NCBI GenBank assembly: GCA_032716605.1 | Contig: CM064552.1 | Span: 10,148,671-10,212,670 of the forward strand | DNA length: 64,000 nt | Reading direction: 5' to 3' | From: Paralithodes platypus | Lineage: Eukaryota; Arthropoda; Malacostraca; Decapoda; Lithodidae | Part shown: positions 40,688-52,142 of the stretch, piece by piece | Position numbering within the stretch: the first letter of the stretch is position 1 | Layout of the letters: each line of letters starts with the position of its first letter | Notes under the pieces: model-generated | Seen by the model: only the letters and a program-made list of their open reading frames with translations | The model's database searches: none | What the model was told of the DNA's origin: nothing | Made by a program: the position numbers and the translations under genes

Positions 40688-41575
40688 ATGGACGACGCTA
40701 CAGATATATCCGAAGATGTTCGTGAGGATGCTCCTGATGTTTCCGAATATATTTCCAATACTGTTTCTGAAGATGTTTGCAAGGATGTTCCCATAAGTGT
40801 CCATGAAGATGTAACCGAGAATGTTCCCAGAGATGTTAGTGATGCTGTTCCCGAAGATGTGTGTGTGGATGTTCCTGGGAATGTTGTGGGTGAGGAGGTG
40901 CCCATTTGTGAAATATGTGGCAAAGTGTTCACTCACAAAGGCAGCTTAGCTAGACACTATGTCATACACACGGGAGAGCGCAATTACAGTTGCGACCAGT
41001 GCCACAAAACTTTCACTCGAAAGGGCTGCCTGGACAAACATCAACTCCGACACACGGGGGTCCGGGCCTACGGTTGTGACCAGTGTGAGAAGCGTTTTTA
41101 CCAGAAGAGCAACCTGGCGGCACACACATTAACACATTCCGATGATAAAAAATTCCAGTGCCAGCATTGCGGGAAAAAATTTACCTCCAAGCGTGCCCTG
41201 AACCGACACATGTTGGCCCACACTGAGGGCAAGACCCATGCCTGTCCCATCTGCGGGAAACTGTACGTGGAGAAGAGCTACCTGGAGATTCACGCTCTGT
41301 CCCATAGAGGCGTGCGAGACTTTAAGTGCACCATATGTCATAAAGAGTTTGTTCTGAAGTGTCACCTAACGGCCCACAATAAGACTCACACTGGGGAGAG
41401 GAAGCATGTATGTCCGGACTGTGGCAGGAGGTTCATACTGAAGACCCACCTAGAGAACCACTCAAAGACGCACTCGGGGGTTCGAGATTTTAAATGTGAT
41501 GTGTGTGGGAAAATGTTCTCCAGGAAAGGGGACATTAAGAAGCATATAGTAAGAATGCACACTGACATGATATAA
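40688..41575 (+). CDS. C2H2 zinc-finger protein, eight fingers (295 aa)
   Basis: Probable nuclear DNA-binding transcription regulator. Residues 1-75 are an acidic, repetitive leader built on EDV/DV-P units (SEDVREDAPDVSEYI). Eight C2H2 fingers follow from CEICGKVFTHKGSLARHYVIH's first Cys near residue 76 to the last, CDVCGKMFSRKGDIKKH...H near 272. All cysteines and histidines are present; linkers are partly canonical (TGERN, TGERK) and partly variant (TGVRA, SGVRD, RGVRD). The ATG is in good context (CACAATGG) and is the first in frame. The stop TAA lies inside the first unit of the tandem array that follows. The whole coding region is in one exon. I cannot assign an orthologue. Confidence 0.88.
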   Translation: MDDATDISEDVREDAPDVSEYISNTVSEDVCKDVPISVHEDVTENVPRDVSDAVPEDVCVDVPGNVVGEEVPICEICGKVFTHKGSLARHYVIHTGERNYSCDQCHKTFTRKGCLDKHQLRHTGVRAYGCDQCEKRFYQKSNLAAHTLTHSDDKKFQCQHCGKKFTSKRALNRHMLAHTEGKTHACPICGKLYVEKSYLEIHALSHRGVRDFKCTICHKEFVLKCHLTAHNKTHTGERKHVCPDCGRRFILKTHLENHSKTHSGVRDFKCDVCGKMFSRKGDIKKHIVRMHTDMI

Positions 41576-42265
41576 TATGGTAACTTAATTATAGATGGTA
41601 TAACACCTGTAGTTAACTACACAGTGACAAAGAGTAATATGGTTACTTACATACAATGATACAGATTGCAAATACACACTGATGTGACATAATATGATAA
41701 ACCTATTTATTGATGGCAAATTCATAGTGATATGTATATATATTTAATTACAGATTGCAAATGCAGTGATATAACTTACAATGATAACTGTAGAATTGAT
41801 GTTAAATGCACACTGACATGATGTAATATGGTAACTTAACTATGGATGGCAAATGCACAGTGATGTAGCATATTATGGTAACTTATCTTACAGATGGCAA
41901 ATGCACAGCTATGTACAGTTGGCCCCATAAGTTCTGTTCCTCATTTGTGATCATATGTGTGAAAGTACAATAGTATGAATGAATTGCGAGTGTGGTTTCT
42001 TTTAATTATCAGTTGACTAATCAGATGAGTTAACCACTGCACATGAAACTACACTCGTAATTCAAGCATGGGCATTATATTTCTATATATAAGATCACGG
42101 CGAGGAACAGAACTTATGTGGCCAACTGTACATTATTATGATAACTTAATTATATATGGAAAATGCAGTGACAGAGTTTAATATGGTAATTTAATTACAG
42201 ATGGCAAATGCAGAGTGACTTATATGGTAACTTAATTGTACATCATGATAATATGGTTGCTAACT
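41553..42265 (+). repeat. Degenerate tandem array starting in the last codons of the zinc-finger gene
   Basis: Units of 45-60 bp of the form ATGCACACTGACATGATATA, ATATGGTAACTTAATTA, AGATGGCAA recur at about 41555, 41677, 41760, 41807, 41848, 41896, 42160 and 42200. The first unit includes the final codons MHTDMI and the stop. A mariner-type MITE splits the array at 41916-42128. Confidence 0.75.
41916..42128. mobile_element. Tc1/mariner-type MITE (213 bp)
   Basis: Inverted ends CAGTTGGCCCCATAAGTTCT and, on the other strand, CAGTTGGCCACATAAGTTCT, matching for about 27 bp with few differences, flanked by TA at 41914-41915 and 42129-42130. Non-coding. Confidence 0.88.
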
Positions 42266-44311
42266 TACAGATAGCAAATGCAACTAGTGCCGTACTGTAA
42301 CATACTGTGATTACCCAATTACATATGATAAAAAGCGACTGGGGCTATTTAGATCATCCAAAATTCTTTTTATGTATACAGTACTGCACCAAGATAATAA
42401 CAGTCATGGGGTACAATGGATTACTGTACATGTATAGCACTTAAAGTAGTCTGAAGTTATTTAATTAATATATTTTAGTAAAAAAAAATCATATTGTACT
42501 GTCATTTAAAACAAACAACTTTCAAAATGTACCTGTAGTCACAGGTAGCTATTACAATTATTACAGTACAGTACAGTATAATATTTCATACTTCATGTCA
42601 TTCTTTTCACTATTAAACTTATTTTAATTACTGTGCCTTTTTCTGTTATCTTCATGCAGTAAAGTTCATAATACAGTACCGGTAATGTGAATGCAAACAT
42701 TCACTAATACTATGTTTGTGTAATGCGGTAGCTTCCAACAATACATATAAGTTCACTATTCAATGGGATTCTTATTAATGTACAGTTTATTACTTTTGAA
42801 GTATTTTTACTATAATGAGTTCACCATTAGACATATGTTAAAGAACGGGGTGTTACTTATACTGTATGTAGTTGCAGTCATGTTTGATTATACCCATTTT
42901 CTTTGCAATCATACCAGTAATCTAAAATTACAATGCAATTGTAATCAACTATTGTACAGTACAGGTACTGTAAATTACCCATGTGCCCAATGATGTTGGT
43001 CAGACCTGGGAGAGTTTTCTTTCTAAAACTCATTGGTCTGGATTTATCTTTTTTAAATGATAATCGGCCAGTGATGCTAATTGTCAAGTGTATGGCAAAA
43101 AGAAAAGAAAAAACATTCGCTTGATATTTCAAGTTTGAGATTTTATTTTATGTTAATACTGGTTATTTTTATATCAGCTTCATTAAGTTCACCCACACTG
43201 TCAAAAGGTGAAACAATTATATTATAAAGCATGATCTCTGGCCAAATATTACCTCGGTCAACCTGGATTTGTGAATATCTTTGTAAACATTTATATTTTT
43301 TATATGGGGTTGGTGATACCCTCCATACCTGTAATGATTATAGATATAACTAAATACCCCACAATTTGCCGGAGGATAACAGGTTTTTCACAATACGTAG
43401 ACGGAGGTCTTTTTAAAAAAACAAAAACAAAAAAATAAATACTGTAGAGAGAAAGGCTTGAGAGGTCGATTACCTTGGAATCTGACCAACAGGTGAGTGA
43501 AATTTATGTTACAGTCAAAAGCTATAATAAGTATACACCCATAACACACCTGAATGTTTAAACCAGTGAATTATTAAAGTGGAAGTTGTAGGCACCATCC
43601 GGTCAGGTAAGTTCTCCTGGGGAGAGCTTTAGGTGAAGTATAAGGATAACTAGATGTCCTGTTACACCACCTGGCCTTTGCTGACTTTTTCTTTCTGTGA
43701 CTCAGTTACACAGAGAGCAATTCTAGCTTGTGCTTAAGATACACAAACTTGCTTTTTTTACATAAAACTACATGCACCACACACCCTACACTAACTTGCC
43801 TAAATACCAAATTCCTTATTTTGGCATAGGCATGCAGCGACCTCATCGCTCACCACAGTGGCGCAGTCAGCCTCTGTAGCAGTGGATCAGTGGTCCTCAG
43901 CTCCAGAACACTCTTGTGTCCGATTTGTTGCTTATCAGGACCCCCGTGTGGGTGAAGAATATAGCGAAACATTGGTGGAAGTGCCATTCAGTTGAGATGA
44001 TGCTCTGGGTCTGATACTTCGTTGCTATTGGTCTTAATCCATGTAGTGACAATAGCACTGGAGTGGTCAGTGGTGGCATGTCTGGGAGCCTGAAGTCATT
44101 TTCTGCCTGGGTATGCCCTTTTGAAATACTTCCTGAGAAAGTAAGGCGCCAGACAATCATTCGTTTGTTTGAGCCAAACTCTGAAACATTAGAAGTATTA
44201 TATAGAAATCCAGTATCCCACTTGGGTTTGATACAGAATCAAATGGGTGTGTGCCTATTGTGGCTTACCGGTATATCTACTGTACATATGCTTATATGGT
44301 CAAGGACTTCA
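42266..44311. other. No gene recognised
   Basis: About 2 kb of AT-rich DNA. No protein similarity, tandem repeat or terminal repeat that I can support. TACAGTACAGTA words near 42565. Confidence 0.4.
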
Positions 44312-44735
44312 TCTATCTATTGCCCGACGCCGGGCCACGAACGAACCGCCCCCATGCACCTCTGTCCCCAGTCAGTCGACGCCCCTCCCCCCAACCAGCA
44401 CCGCCTTCGTTCATATACTTCCTCACTCCATCCTTCCACCTCTCTTTCGGTCTACCTCTCCCTCTCTGTCCCTCCACCTCGCTCTCGTACACCCTCTTAG
44501 TCATTCTCTCGCTTTCCATACGTTCCATATGGCCGAACCATCTCAAGTTGTTCCTTTTCACACTTTCCAGCACATCTACCTCCACACCACACCTCCTTAC
44601 TTCCTCATTAGTCTGTCTATCCCTCCATGTAACTCCGCACTCACTTCTTAAGTAATTCATTTCCACTGCTCTCACTCTTGGTCTGAGTCTCTCAACCAAC
44701 GTCCATGCTTCGCTTCCGTAAGTCAAGGACTTCAT
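44312..44735 (-). pseudogene. LINE C C-terminal fragment with ATCT tail
   Basis: Minus strand: LTYGSEAWTLVERLRPRVRA, VEMNYLRSECGVTWRDRQTN, LRWFGHMERMESERMTKRVY and GRGRPKERWKDGVRKYMNEG, matching 48001-48360. The tail side at 44312 shows ATCTATCTATTGCC. 5'-truncated; the frame is clean over 140 codons except near VLESVKRNNLRW. A recent copy. Confidence 0.85.
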
Positions 44736-44873
44736 AAAATTGGAAATTGTTTTGACTTTATATTGTCTTTGTCCCAGTTTTGGTTTGCTTTGTTTGCAAG
44801 TTTTACATTTTAATGTAAATGTACTTATTGTAAAATGGTATGAAACCTACAGTACAGTATTGCTTATTGTTAA
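44736..44873. other. No gene recognised
   Basis: Short spacer; TTAA at 44870-44873 ends it. Confidence 0.3.
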
Positions 44874-45048
44874 CCCTTTCAGTATCATAGCATTTTTTGT
44901 CTTGCTTATACAGGAAACGTATTAATAAAACGGGTGAAATCTATATCAATTATTTTGATTCCCACAAACCCTCTCTAAGCTTTATGAAATTGTCTAATAA
45001 AAGTAATAATAAAATATAGAATATGTCATGATATATATACTGAAAGGG
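44874..45048. mobile_element. TTAA-type MITE (175 bp)
   Basis: Ends CCCTTTCAGTAT and, on the other strand, CCCTTTCAGTAT, 12 of 12 matching. Flanks TTAA (44870-44873) and TCAA (45049-45052). Contains GAAATTGTCTAATAAAAGTA, the reverse of the TAGACAATTT core shared by the other family members. Confidence 0.75.
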
Positions 45049-45321
45049 TCAACACTGAAACAACATTACTAGCAACACAGAATGTTGTTGATATTGAATT
45101 AGATTTAGAGTATACAGGTACTGTATATTGTTTTTTTGGCACTTGATTCTCTTATGAATTTTGTAAAATACCGGTATTGCATTCAAGTGTAGAATTTTGA
45201 GGTTTTAGTAGTTTTGTCCATCACAGAATATATTTGTATGCAAGAATACTGTGTCTGTACAACAAGTATGGTAATGGTTGGATTAAGTTGTTGATTTACA
45301 TAAAAAATCCCCCCTACTACT
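45049..45321. other. No gene recognised
   Basis: AT-rich spacer. Confidence 0.3.
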
Positions 45322-45966
45322 ATGCCCCTTGACGAGGTTGGGGGGCTTCGGGGCCGGCAACTGGTTGATGGGGGAGAGACTGGGTTTTTCCCTTTCCCTC
45401 CCCCCTCGAGCTTTTGTCGTTGGCTTGACTAATTTTGCGAAGTTTTTTTGTATTCCTCTTTCTATGTTTTTCCCCTTCTGTCCCATTCGGTTGTCTTCGG
45501 GCAGCCTATATCACATGCCTCCCTGGCCTGGCTAGGTAGTAGGCTCCTGACCTGATTTGTCTCTCCGGTTGTTGATGCGATCGAGCTGACTTGATTCCCC
45601 TCAGTAATGCATTTTTTGCATCTCGCTGTGATTTTTATTTTTCATTAATCGAGTTTAGGAGTAAAGTTGGTTAGTGGAGAAAACATAATAATTTATCTTA
45701 GTCCTGATCTTTCATTCTTGGCCCTTGATCACTTCTTGGTTGGTGCTGCAGTGTAGCAGTTCTTGCTTCATCCTTCTGCCCTGCCCTATAAGAGCTCTGC
45801 TGTGGAGCTCATGTGGTCCGGCTGAACTGATGAAATGGCGAGAAATGTCTGCGTGTCTTCGCCTTCCTAGATTTGTTCACCTCCTGCCCTTCCCTATCTA
45901 TCTTGACTTGAATAGTTGTCCATCTTGATCTAATCCTTCGGGCCAGCCCTATGAGAGTTCTTATGT
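45322..45966 (+). mobile_element. A-tailed interspersed repeat, copy 2
   Basis: Aligns with 8074-8690 through GGGGCTTCGGGGCCGGC, TCCCTGGCCTGGCTAGGTA, CTTGGTTGGTGCTGCAGTGT and GCCAGCCCTATGAGAG. It has an extra segment at about 45640-45705 (TCATTAATCGAGTTTAGGAG type) that is also present near 61905. It stops abruptly at 45966, where LINE C begins. Confidence 0.65.
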
Positions 45967-46940
45967 GGAAGAAGAGAAGTAGTGGAGGAGGAGGTGGGGA
46001 TCAGGTCAGAAGTGTGGGAAGCCATGAAAAGAGTGAAGTTGGGGAAAGCACCAGGAACAGATGGAGTGTGTGGGGAAATGTTGAGGTATGGTGGTGAGAT
46101 AGTGATAGAATGGGTATGGAAAATGTGCAAACTAGCATGGGGGAAGGGGAGTGCACCCGATGACTGGAAGACTGGCATGATAGTCCCCCTATATAAGGGC
46201 AAAGGGGAAAGAGGAGTGTGTGGTAACCACCGAGGAATATGTCTTCTAAGCGTAGTAGGGAAGGTATACAGTAGGGTAGTGATTGTGAGAGTGAGAACGG
46301 AGAAATGGATAGGCGACGAGCAGGGAGGTTTTAGGAAGAGAAGAGGATGTGTAGATCAGATTTTTACCCTGAATTGTGTTGTGGAGAAATATCTGGAGAA
46401 GAAACAAAAGGTGTATGTTGCCTTTATGGACTTGGAGAAGGCCTATGACAGAGTGGATAGAGAAGGTTTGTGGAAAGTACTTAGAATATACGGAGTAGAA
46501 GGCAAGTTGCTGAAAGCAGTGAAGAGCATGTATGAGGGTGCAAAGGCGGCAGTACGTGTGGAGAGTGAGCAGAGCGAGTTCTTTGACCTGAATGTTGGTT
46601 TGAAACAGGGGTGTGTGATGTCCCCGTGGTTGTTTACTGTATATATGGATGGAGTCATGAAAGAAATACTATCAAGAGCAGTGGATGTTGGTGTATCGCT
46701 GAAAAGGGAGGGAATTGAGTGGAAGCTACCTATACTGCTGTTTGCGGATGATACAGTTCTGATGAGTGATAATGAATGGGAGTTGCAGGGTCTGGTAAAT
46801 GAGTTTGGAACAGTGTGCGAAAAACAGAATTTGAAGGTAAATGCGGGGAAGAGCATGGTTATGGTCTTCGAAAGGGGTGAAGTCACAGAGTGTGAGGTGA
46901 AGCTGAACGGTCAGGCTATGGAGATCGTCAACTCTTTTAA
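45967..46940 (+). pseudogene. LINE C reverse transcriptase, N-terminal part
   Basis: Polymerase domain of a non-LTR element: VWEAMKRVKLGKAPGTDGVC, APDDWKTGMIVPLYKGKGE, NHRGICLLSVVGKVYSRVV, GDEQGGFRKRRGCVDQIFT, VAFMDLEKAYDRVDREGLWK, VGLKQGCVMSPWLFTVYMDG and catalytic LLFADDTVLMSD near 46742. The frame is open for 321 codons from 45982 and ends only because of the TTAA insertion after VNSF. The endonuclease is absent (5' truncation at the junction with the A-tailed repeat). This RT type is common in crustacean and fish genomes. Confidence 0.9.
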
Positions 46941-47848
46941 CCCTTAACCCATCAGGCACGGAAGGGCTCTTGAACGCCCATAAAAAAGCATACCCGAGCT
47001 ACCCGGAAGGGCTCTTGAACGCCCAGTGGTTTAAAGCCTGTGAGCATGGTGTGCGAGGCGTCGGTCCGACGCATGTAAACAACAGCCGGCTGGACCGACG
47101 CCCCGCATCTCCGGCCACAAGAAGGAGTGCGTCGCTTGTTCGTGTGTGCCTGTATGTTGTTGTTAAATATCGAAAAGTAGTGTAAAGTGGCTGTTTTTGC
47201 CATAAAGATATCTCCAATGAAATCATTATCACAACTGAACCAGTTGACTTAGAGAGCTCTACTTAACGCCATTCTACAGGTAAGAAACAAATCTACGCTT
47301 GGGGATGCGCGGGAATGCGGAAGCAGTCAGAATAACAAAGATACGGTAGCCTAGGCGTAGACGTTTTTCGGCCAAAAAACCCCGGGTTTCGGGGAATATA
47401 TATATAATACATAGCCGGGGCTGGAGGGTTAAAGAGCGGCGCTCGACTTAAGTCGTGCACCAATTTGCAGCAAGTTAGGAGCATTATTAAGGCTTTTAAA
47501 GGGTTAAAATCGAGTGCAAATGGCCGGGAGAGCAGCGGGCCAGACAGCTGACTCCCAGGGCTTACCGCCGCCCATTAACTCATGTTACCTGTGTTCTCGA
47601 GAGGCTGGCAGTGTAGCCAGTAGTGAGCATAGCTGGGAAAAATATACCGATATATGCTAAACTTCCATGTTCGTGGCACCACTGCAAGAGAACCACGAGT
47701 GCTACGTAGCTCGTTCTGGTCTCATTTTGAAGCTTTTAGTGCCTAGTTGTTTTGCTAAATAATTTGTTTTTCATGCAGATGCTTGATTTATCATACAGGA
47801 GGGCCTGAATATGCCCAAATGAGCCCAAAACACCCCGCTAGACAAGGG
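46941..47848. mobile_element. piggyBac-type non-autonomous element (908 bp) in LINE C
   Basis: Flanked by TTAA at 46937-46940 and 47849-47852. Ends CCCTTAACCC at the left and CCCTTGTCTA as the reverse complement of the right. The 20-mer GGAAGGGCTCTTGAACGCCC occurs at 46960-46979 and again at 47005-47024, 45 bp apart. The same pair with the same spacing lies behind the TTAA at 63185-63188, next to a transposase-like ORF. No long frame is present, so this is a deletion derivative or MITE of that family. Confidence 0.9.
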
Positions 47849-47852
47849 TTAA

Positions 47853-48476
47853 GTATCTGGGCAGTGTGTTGAGTAAAGATGGGACTATGGATGAAGAAGT
47901 GCAGGAGAGGGTACAACATAGGAAGAGGGTTGTAGGAACGCTAAAAGCAGTAACAAGAAATAGGGTGGTCAGTATGGAAGTGAAGAAGTCCTTGCATGGC
48001 AGTGTGGTAATCCCGACACTGACTTACGGAAGCGAAGCATGGACGTTGGTTGAGAGACTCAGACCGAGAGTGAGAGCAGTGGAAATGAATTACTTAAGGA
48101 GTGCGTGCGGAGTTACATGGAGGGATAGACAGACTAATGAGGAAGTAAGAAGGAGGTGTGGTGTGGAGGTAGATGTGCTGGGAAAGTGTGAAAAGGAACA
48201 ACTTGAGATGGTTCGGCCATATGGAACGTATGGAAAGCGAGAGAATGACTAAGAGGGTGTACGAGAGCGAGGTGGAGGGACAGAGAGGGAGAGGTAGACC
48301 GAATGAGAGGTGGAAGGATGGAGTGAGGAAGTACATGAACGAAGGCGGTGCTGGTTGAGGGGGGGGGTCGTCGACTGACTGGGGACAGAGGTGCATGGGG
48401 GCGGTTCGTTCGTGGCCACCCCTTCGGGGATCACGGCGTCAGGCAATAGATAGATAGATAGATAGGTTCACTGACT
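47853..48476 (+). pseudogene. LINE C C-terminal part and tail
   Basis: Resumes KYLGSVLSKDGTMDEEVQER, then LTYGSEAWTLVERLRPRVRA, NYLRSACGVTWRDRQTNEEV and, after a one-base shift near 48180, NNLRWFGHMERMESERMTKR and GRGRPNERWKDGVRKYMNEG. Compare 44312-44735. Ends in the hairpin-bearing 3' sequence and the (TAGA)n tail. Confidence 0.87.
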
Positions 48477-48504
48477 TAACAGATGACAGAGGAACGTGGA
48501 GGCG

Positions 48505-48557
48505 TTTCATTTGTGGACACCCCTTCGGGGATCATAGCATCCAGTAATAATTAGATA
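48505..48557 (+). mobile_element. LINE C 3' terminus, diverged tail-only copy
   Basis: TTTGTGGACACCCCTTCGGG and GATCATAGCATCCAGTAATA followed by TTAGATAGG, a diverged version of the LINE C end located 30 bp after the end of the main copy. Confidence 0.65.
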
Positions 48558-50037
48558 GGATAGTTTTTCTTGTATGTTTATCATATAATCATTTGCCAAC
48601 CGAATTGAGAGACTGTTGTCCAGAATTGTGCACGAGTACCGGTATTTTTAATGCAAATGCATTATGTGCATATTATGCAATTCAAATGTCAAAATTGGAT
48701 ATTAGGGGATGACATTTCTTGCCTGGTCAAGATAAACAGAGAAAACAGGTAGAAGCAAATTTATTGTGTTTGTCTGTGTGGGTAACAGTAAATGAACGAC
48801 CAAACTTGTGTAACATGTTTATTCACGGTCAATATAGCTGATACATATACAGTACTTTCAAAGCTGTCTCGGGTTGAATTGAATCTTCTTACTAATTGTT
48901 TGCCTAATATTTGTGGGCGAGCATTGTGGTGTGCTCCGCTGCGTGTTTGCCTGCTGAGACCGGAACCTCTCAGGGAGGTTTAGGACATGGGGGTTGCTGG
49001 AGGCCCCTAGTGATCTTTGGTCTCTGGGTATTCTCCTGGGCAACCTAGACGTGTGTGAATATATATTTTTATTCTATTCTGTTGCTTCTGTTCGAGTTCT
49101 GTCTCGAGTTGGCCACCCCCAACTATGGGGATGTGCCTGAGTATATACAGTACATACATACTATCTGTACTTCGAAGGTTCCTTTAAATTTTTCGAGGCT
49201 TTATAATGTACAGAATTAATGAACGTAACTGAACATGCCATCATTACCTTCCCTCCACAACAGAATACAAATACCGGCCCTAATTTGTCCAGGACCTTGT
49301 GGTGTTTATACTTGTTGCATCTCAGTTTAATTCAAATATTATTTTTGTGGCAAGAATCGTCATATAAAATAAAAAGTACAGCTTGCAAAACAAACAAACG
49401 ATACGGTACCCATATGGAGAAAATATTCAATTGTGCTTTTGTCCATATGGGTAGGTTTATGACTTTATTTTAATTGACCTGTTAAGAAAGTTATTTATTA
49501 TTATTCAATAAGATTGAATATATTACTCTTAGATTTGACCAGAAACTCAGCAATATTAGATGCCAAAATGATACCAATATGTTGTTTTGATAATTGATTA
49601 GATGATAAAGCTTTACTTCCAACTCCCCCTGTATATCTTATGTTAAGGGGGGATGGTTCACTTTTTGGTCTATTTTTTTTCATTTATTAACTATTTTTCT
49701 AGTTTCCTCCCTAGACTTAAAAAAAACATCCATTAGATCCCTCTTCTAGAGTAATGTGTACATTTTTCGGTAGAAAAATGGCCGGTTCTTCCAAAATTAC
49801 TGGCTCACTTTTGATCGCCAGGAAAAAAATTGACACCTAAAAAGTACGAAAGGTCTTAATATTGACAAGGAAATGGGGTGGAAGGTCTTAAAATTGACAA
49901 ACTAATGAGGCAAATATCTTAAATTCTGAAAACTAATGGGGCTAAACAAGCGGGAGAAGGGGATTTATAAAAATTACCCATCTCCCCTTAATGTATTCAG
50001 TGTACAGTATTGTATTGTGTAATGCTTGCAGAGATGG
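48558..50037. other. No gene; fragment of a MITE
   Basis: AT-rich. At 49758-49850, TGTACATTTTTCGGTAGAAA and GATCGCCAGGAAAAAAATTG match the right half of the MITE at 59198-59386. No coding signal elsewhere. Confidence 0.45.
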
Positions 50038-50041
50038 TTAA

Positions 50042-50240
50042 CCTCTTGAGGATTAGGACGCATTGTGACAGTATTCTAGCTATCATTAGACAATTTTATG
50101 CAATATAGGAATGATCTTTGGGAAACAATGGGGTAAAAACTGTTAATTAAGCCTCTGACTCCTAACGTTCCTTCCTAATTTGATAAAATGTTCTATTGAT
50201 AGCTAAAATAAAAGGAAGAAGTGCAGCCGTGAATACTGAG
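50042..50240. mobile_element. TTAA MITE, TAGACAATTTTA family
   Basis: Preceded by TTAA (50038-50041), followed by TTGA. Core AGCTATCATTAGACAATTTT, then GGAATGATCTTTGGGAAACA and CCTCTGACTCCTAACGTTCC, shared with the copies at 51868-52138 and 53503-53930. Confidence 0.65.
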
Positions 50241-50244
50241 TTGA

Positions 50245-51867
50245 TTATTTTGTTCTCAACAGATTCCATCCCATATACCAAACTGAACTTATTGTGTCCG
50301 CGTGGTAAATTTACTACCACAACATTCCATTAAACATTACTGTTTATGTAGAATATTCAGACTGGTAGAGGATGCCATTTAAATTTTCCGAAAGTTTTGA
50401 ATACTGTGACCATTCCATAATCCATCCTTTTCAGTTTGAGCACGTTTTCCTTTGGCCAACCTATACCTTGTTCCAAATAGGTAGGCCGTAAATTGTGAAC
50501 CCTAACCTCTGTCACTCAAAAAGGGCTGGAGCATATGGGCTGTAAATTTTCACACCCATTCCCTGGCTGACCCGTCCCAAATGGTAGAAATATTAGCTCG
50601 ATTACTCTAGTCGATTGTGAGTTTAGTGGTAAATGTAAAAGATATTTGGACTACTTACTTCGAACAGGGTATAGCCAATATAGCTCATATCTCGCTGGAC
50701 GATACATCATGAATATCTTCCAATTTGTATACAGTACTTGCGGAAGTGAGACAGAATTCTATCTTTGGGCTTATTTGGTTTGTTTGGTTAAAGGAAAATG
50801 CACTCAGTGAGCTCCTTCAGTTAGGTTGCTTTTGGGCTGCACATATTTATAAAGGTTATTGTTAAAACTTAATTTAAGCCTTAGCAAGATAAAAACATAG
50901 ATGTTTGCAGCTATTTCATCAATACAATCAGTGGTATTGTTGAATTCATATCCAAAGCTTCATTTAAAGTTTAATTATTTATTTACTTAAGAAATAGAGT
51001 AGGGTAACTATTTATTTACTATCTCCCGAGTTAGTGACATTAGAATGCAAATTGGTGTTTTGATTTATATAATTTACAAAACATCAAATTCCAATTTGAA
51101 CTAACAGTATGTATTTGCTTTATAAATACTGTCTGTATATAATCATGATGAACAATGCATTACTTTTTATATAGAGTTTGTTCTTGACCCAATAGCAACC
51201 AACTGCCAATATATGTCACCTGTTAATTATCAGTCACATCACTGGAGATCATCTAAGATAAAGGTGGAGTCACATGAGCTCTTTTTCAGTCTATTTTTAT
51301 GGGCAATTGTAGTCTGGCATCTTCAAAATTTAAGTTTTATCAGAAATCAGCCACGTAACATAATCTACCTTCAGTCTAGTTTCCGATTCCAATGTGAAAG
51401 AGCCTCAAAGTATTATGAGAAAAAACTTGCTCGCCATAACATTTCTGGTAAAAGCGCTTGTGTGACACTGGCTTAACAGACCAGACAAATGTTTACAATG
51501 ATGTCATTCTGTGGGACTCTATCTGCATAAAATACTATTACTGTACCCTTGTTAGCTCATACCAGTATCACTATTAATTTTATATATTGGTGTTGCATAC
51601 CAGTGTTTTCTAATTGAATTTAGATTAACTCACAGTAATACTCCTCACTATCAGACTAATTGGTGCAAACGCTGTCTAAAAAAGAGAAAATTGTGAAAGT
51701 ATGACTTACCTCAGTCTTTCATTTCTGTCATTTAGAGAGCGAATAATGTCCATATATCGGTCATGCTGTTTGGAAGTGCAGGGTCTGAAATACCGAGAGT
51801 CAGAATGACCTCATGGGGAGAAGTTGTCCTCTGTGTATCTTGAAGGGTCAGCGGGCCAGAGTCCTAA
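50245..51867. other. No gene recognised
   Basis: AT-rich DNA. The frame at 51213-51476 shows no family signal. No repeat structure seen. Confidence 0.4.
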
Positions 51868-52138
51868 CCTTTCGAAGATTATGACAAATTTTGACACAGT
51901 TTATTCTGGTTATCACTAGACGATTTATATACTGAGACCGGAACCACGCTTTGTGTGGAATACTCGGTCTTTAAATTTGTGTATGTATGCTAAGGAAGGA
52001 TCTGTGGGAAGGCAAAAGGGTAAATATTATCTCAATTAACCCTCTGACTTCTATATTCCTTCCTAATACTGTATGAATAACATCATCTAAAGATAGCCAT
52101 AAAACAGAAAAGAAATGCGTCATCGTATCTTCTATAGG
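51868..52138. mobile_element. TTAA MITE with a nested LINE B tail
   Basis: Starts after CTAA (a changed TTAA) and ends before TTAA at 52139-52142. Family core TGGTTATCACTAGACGATTT is separated from TAAGGAAGGATCTGTGGGAA by a LINE B 3' fragment at 51935-51991. Confidence 0.65.
51935..51991 (+). mobile_element. LINE B 3' terminus (about 57 bp) inside a MITE
   Basis: CTGAGACCGGAACCACGCTT, TGTGTGGAATACTCGGTC and TTTGTGTATGTATG match the last bases and tail of LINE B (16655-16710). Confidence 0.7.
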
Positions 52139-52142
52139 TTAA

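Larger units (their letters stand above)
45967..48476 (+). mobile_element. LINE C, split by a 908-bp piggyBac-type element
   Basis: Two parts (45967-46940 and 47853-48476) form one LINE. At the join, VNSF is followed by KYLGSVLSKDG with no codon lost once the insertion and one TTAA are removed. The 3' end has CGTTCGTGGCCACCCCTTCG and a (TAGA)n tail at about 48456-48475. Copies: 9024-9077 (tail), 17762-18066, 27755-28300, 44312-44735 and 48505-48557. Confidence 0.88.

Noticed and set aside
44247..44655. Pro/Ser-rich plus-strand frames
   Set aside because: Antisense shadows of the LINE C C-terminal fragment on the minus strand.
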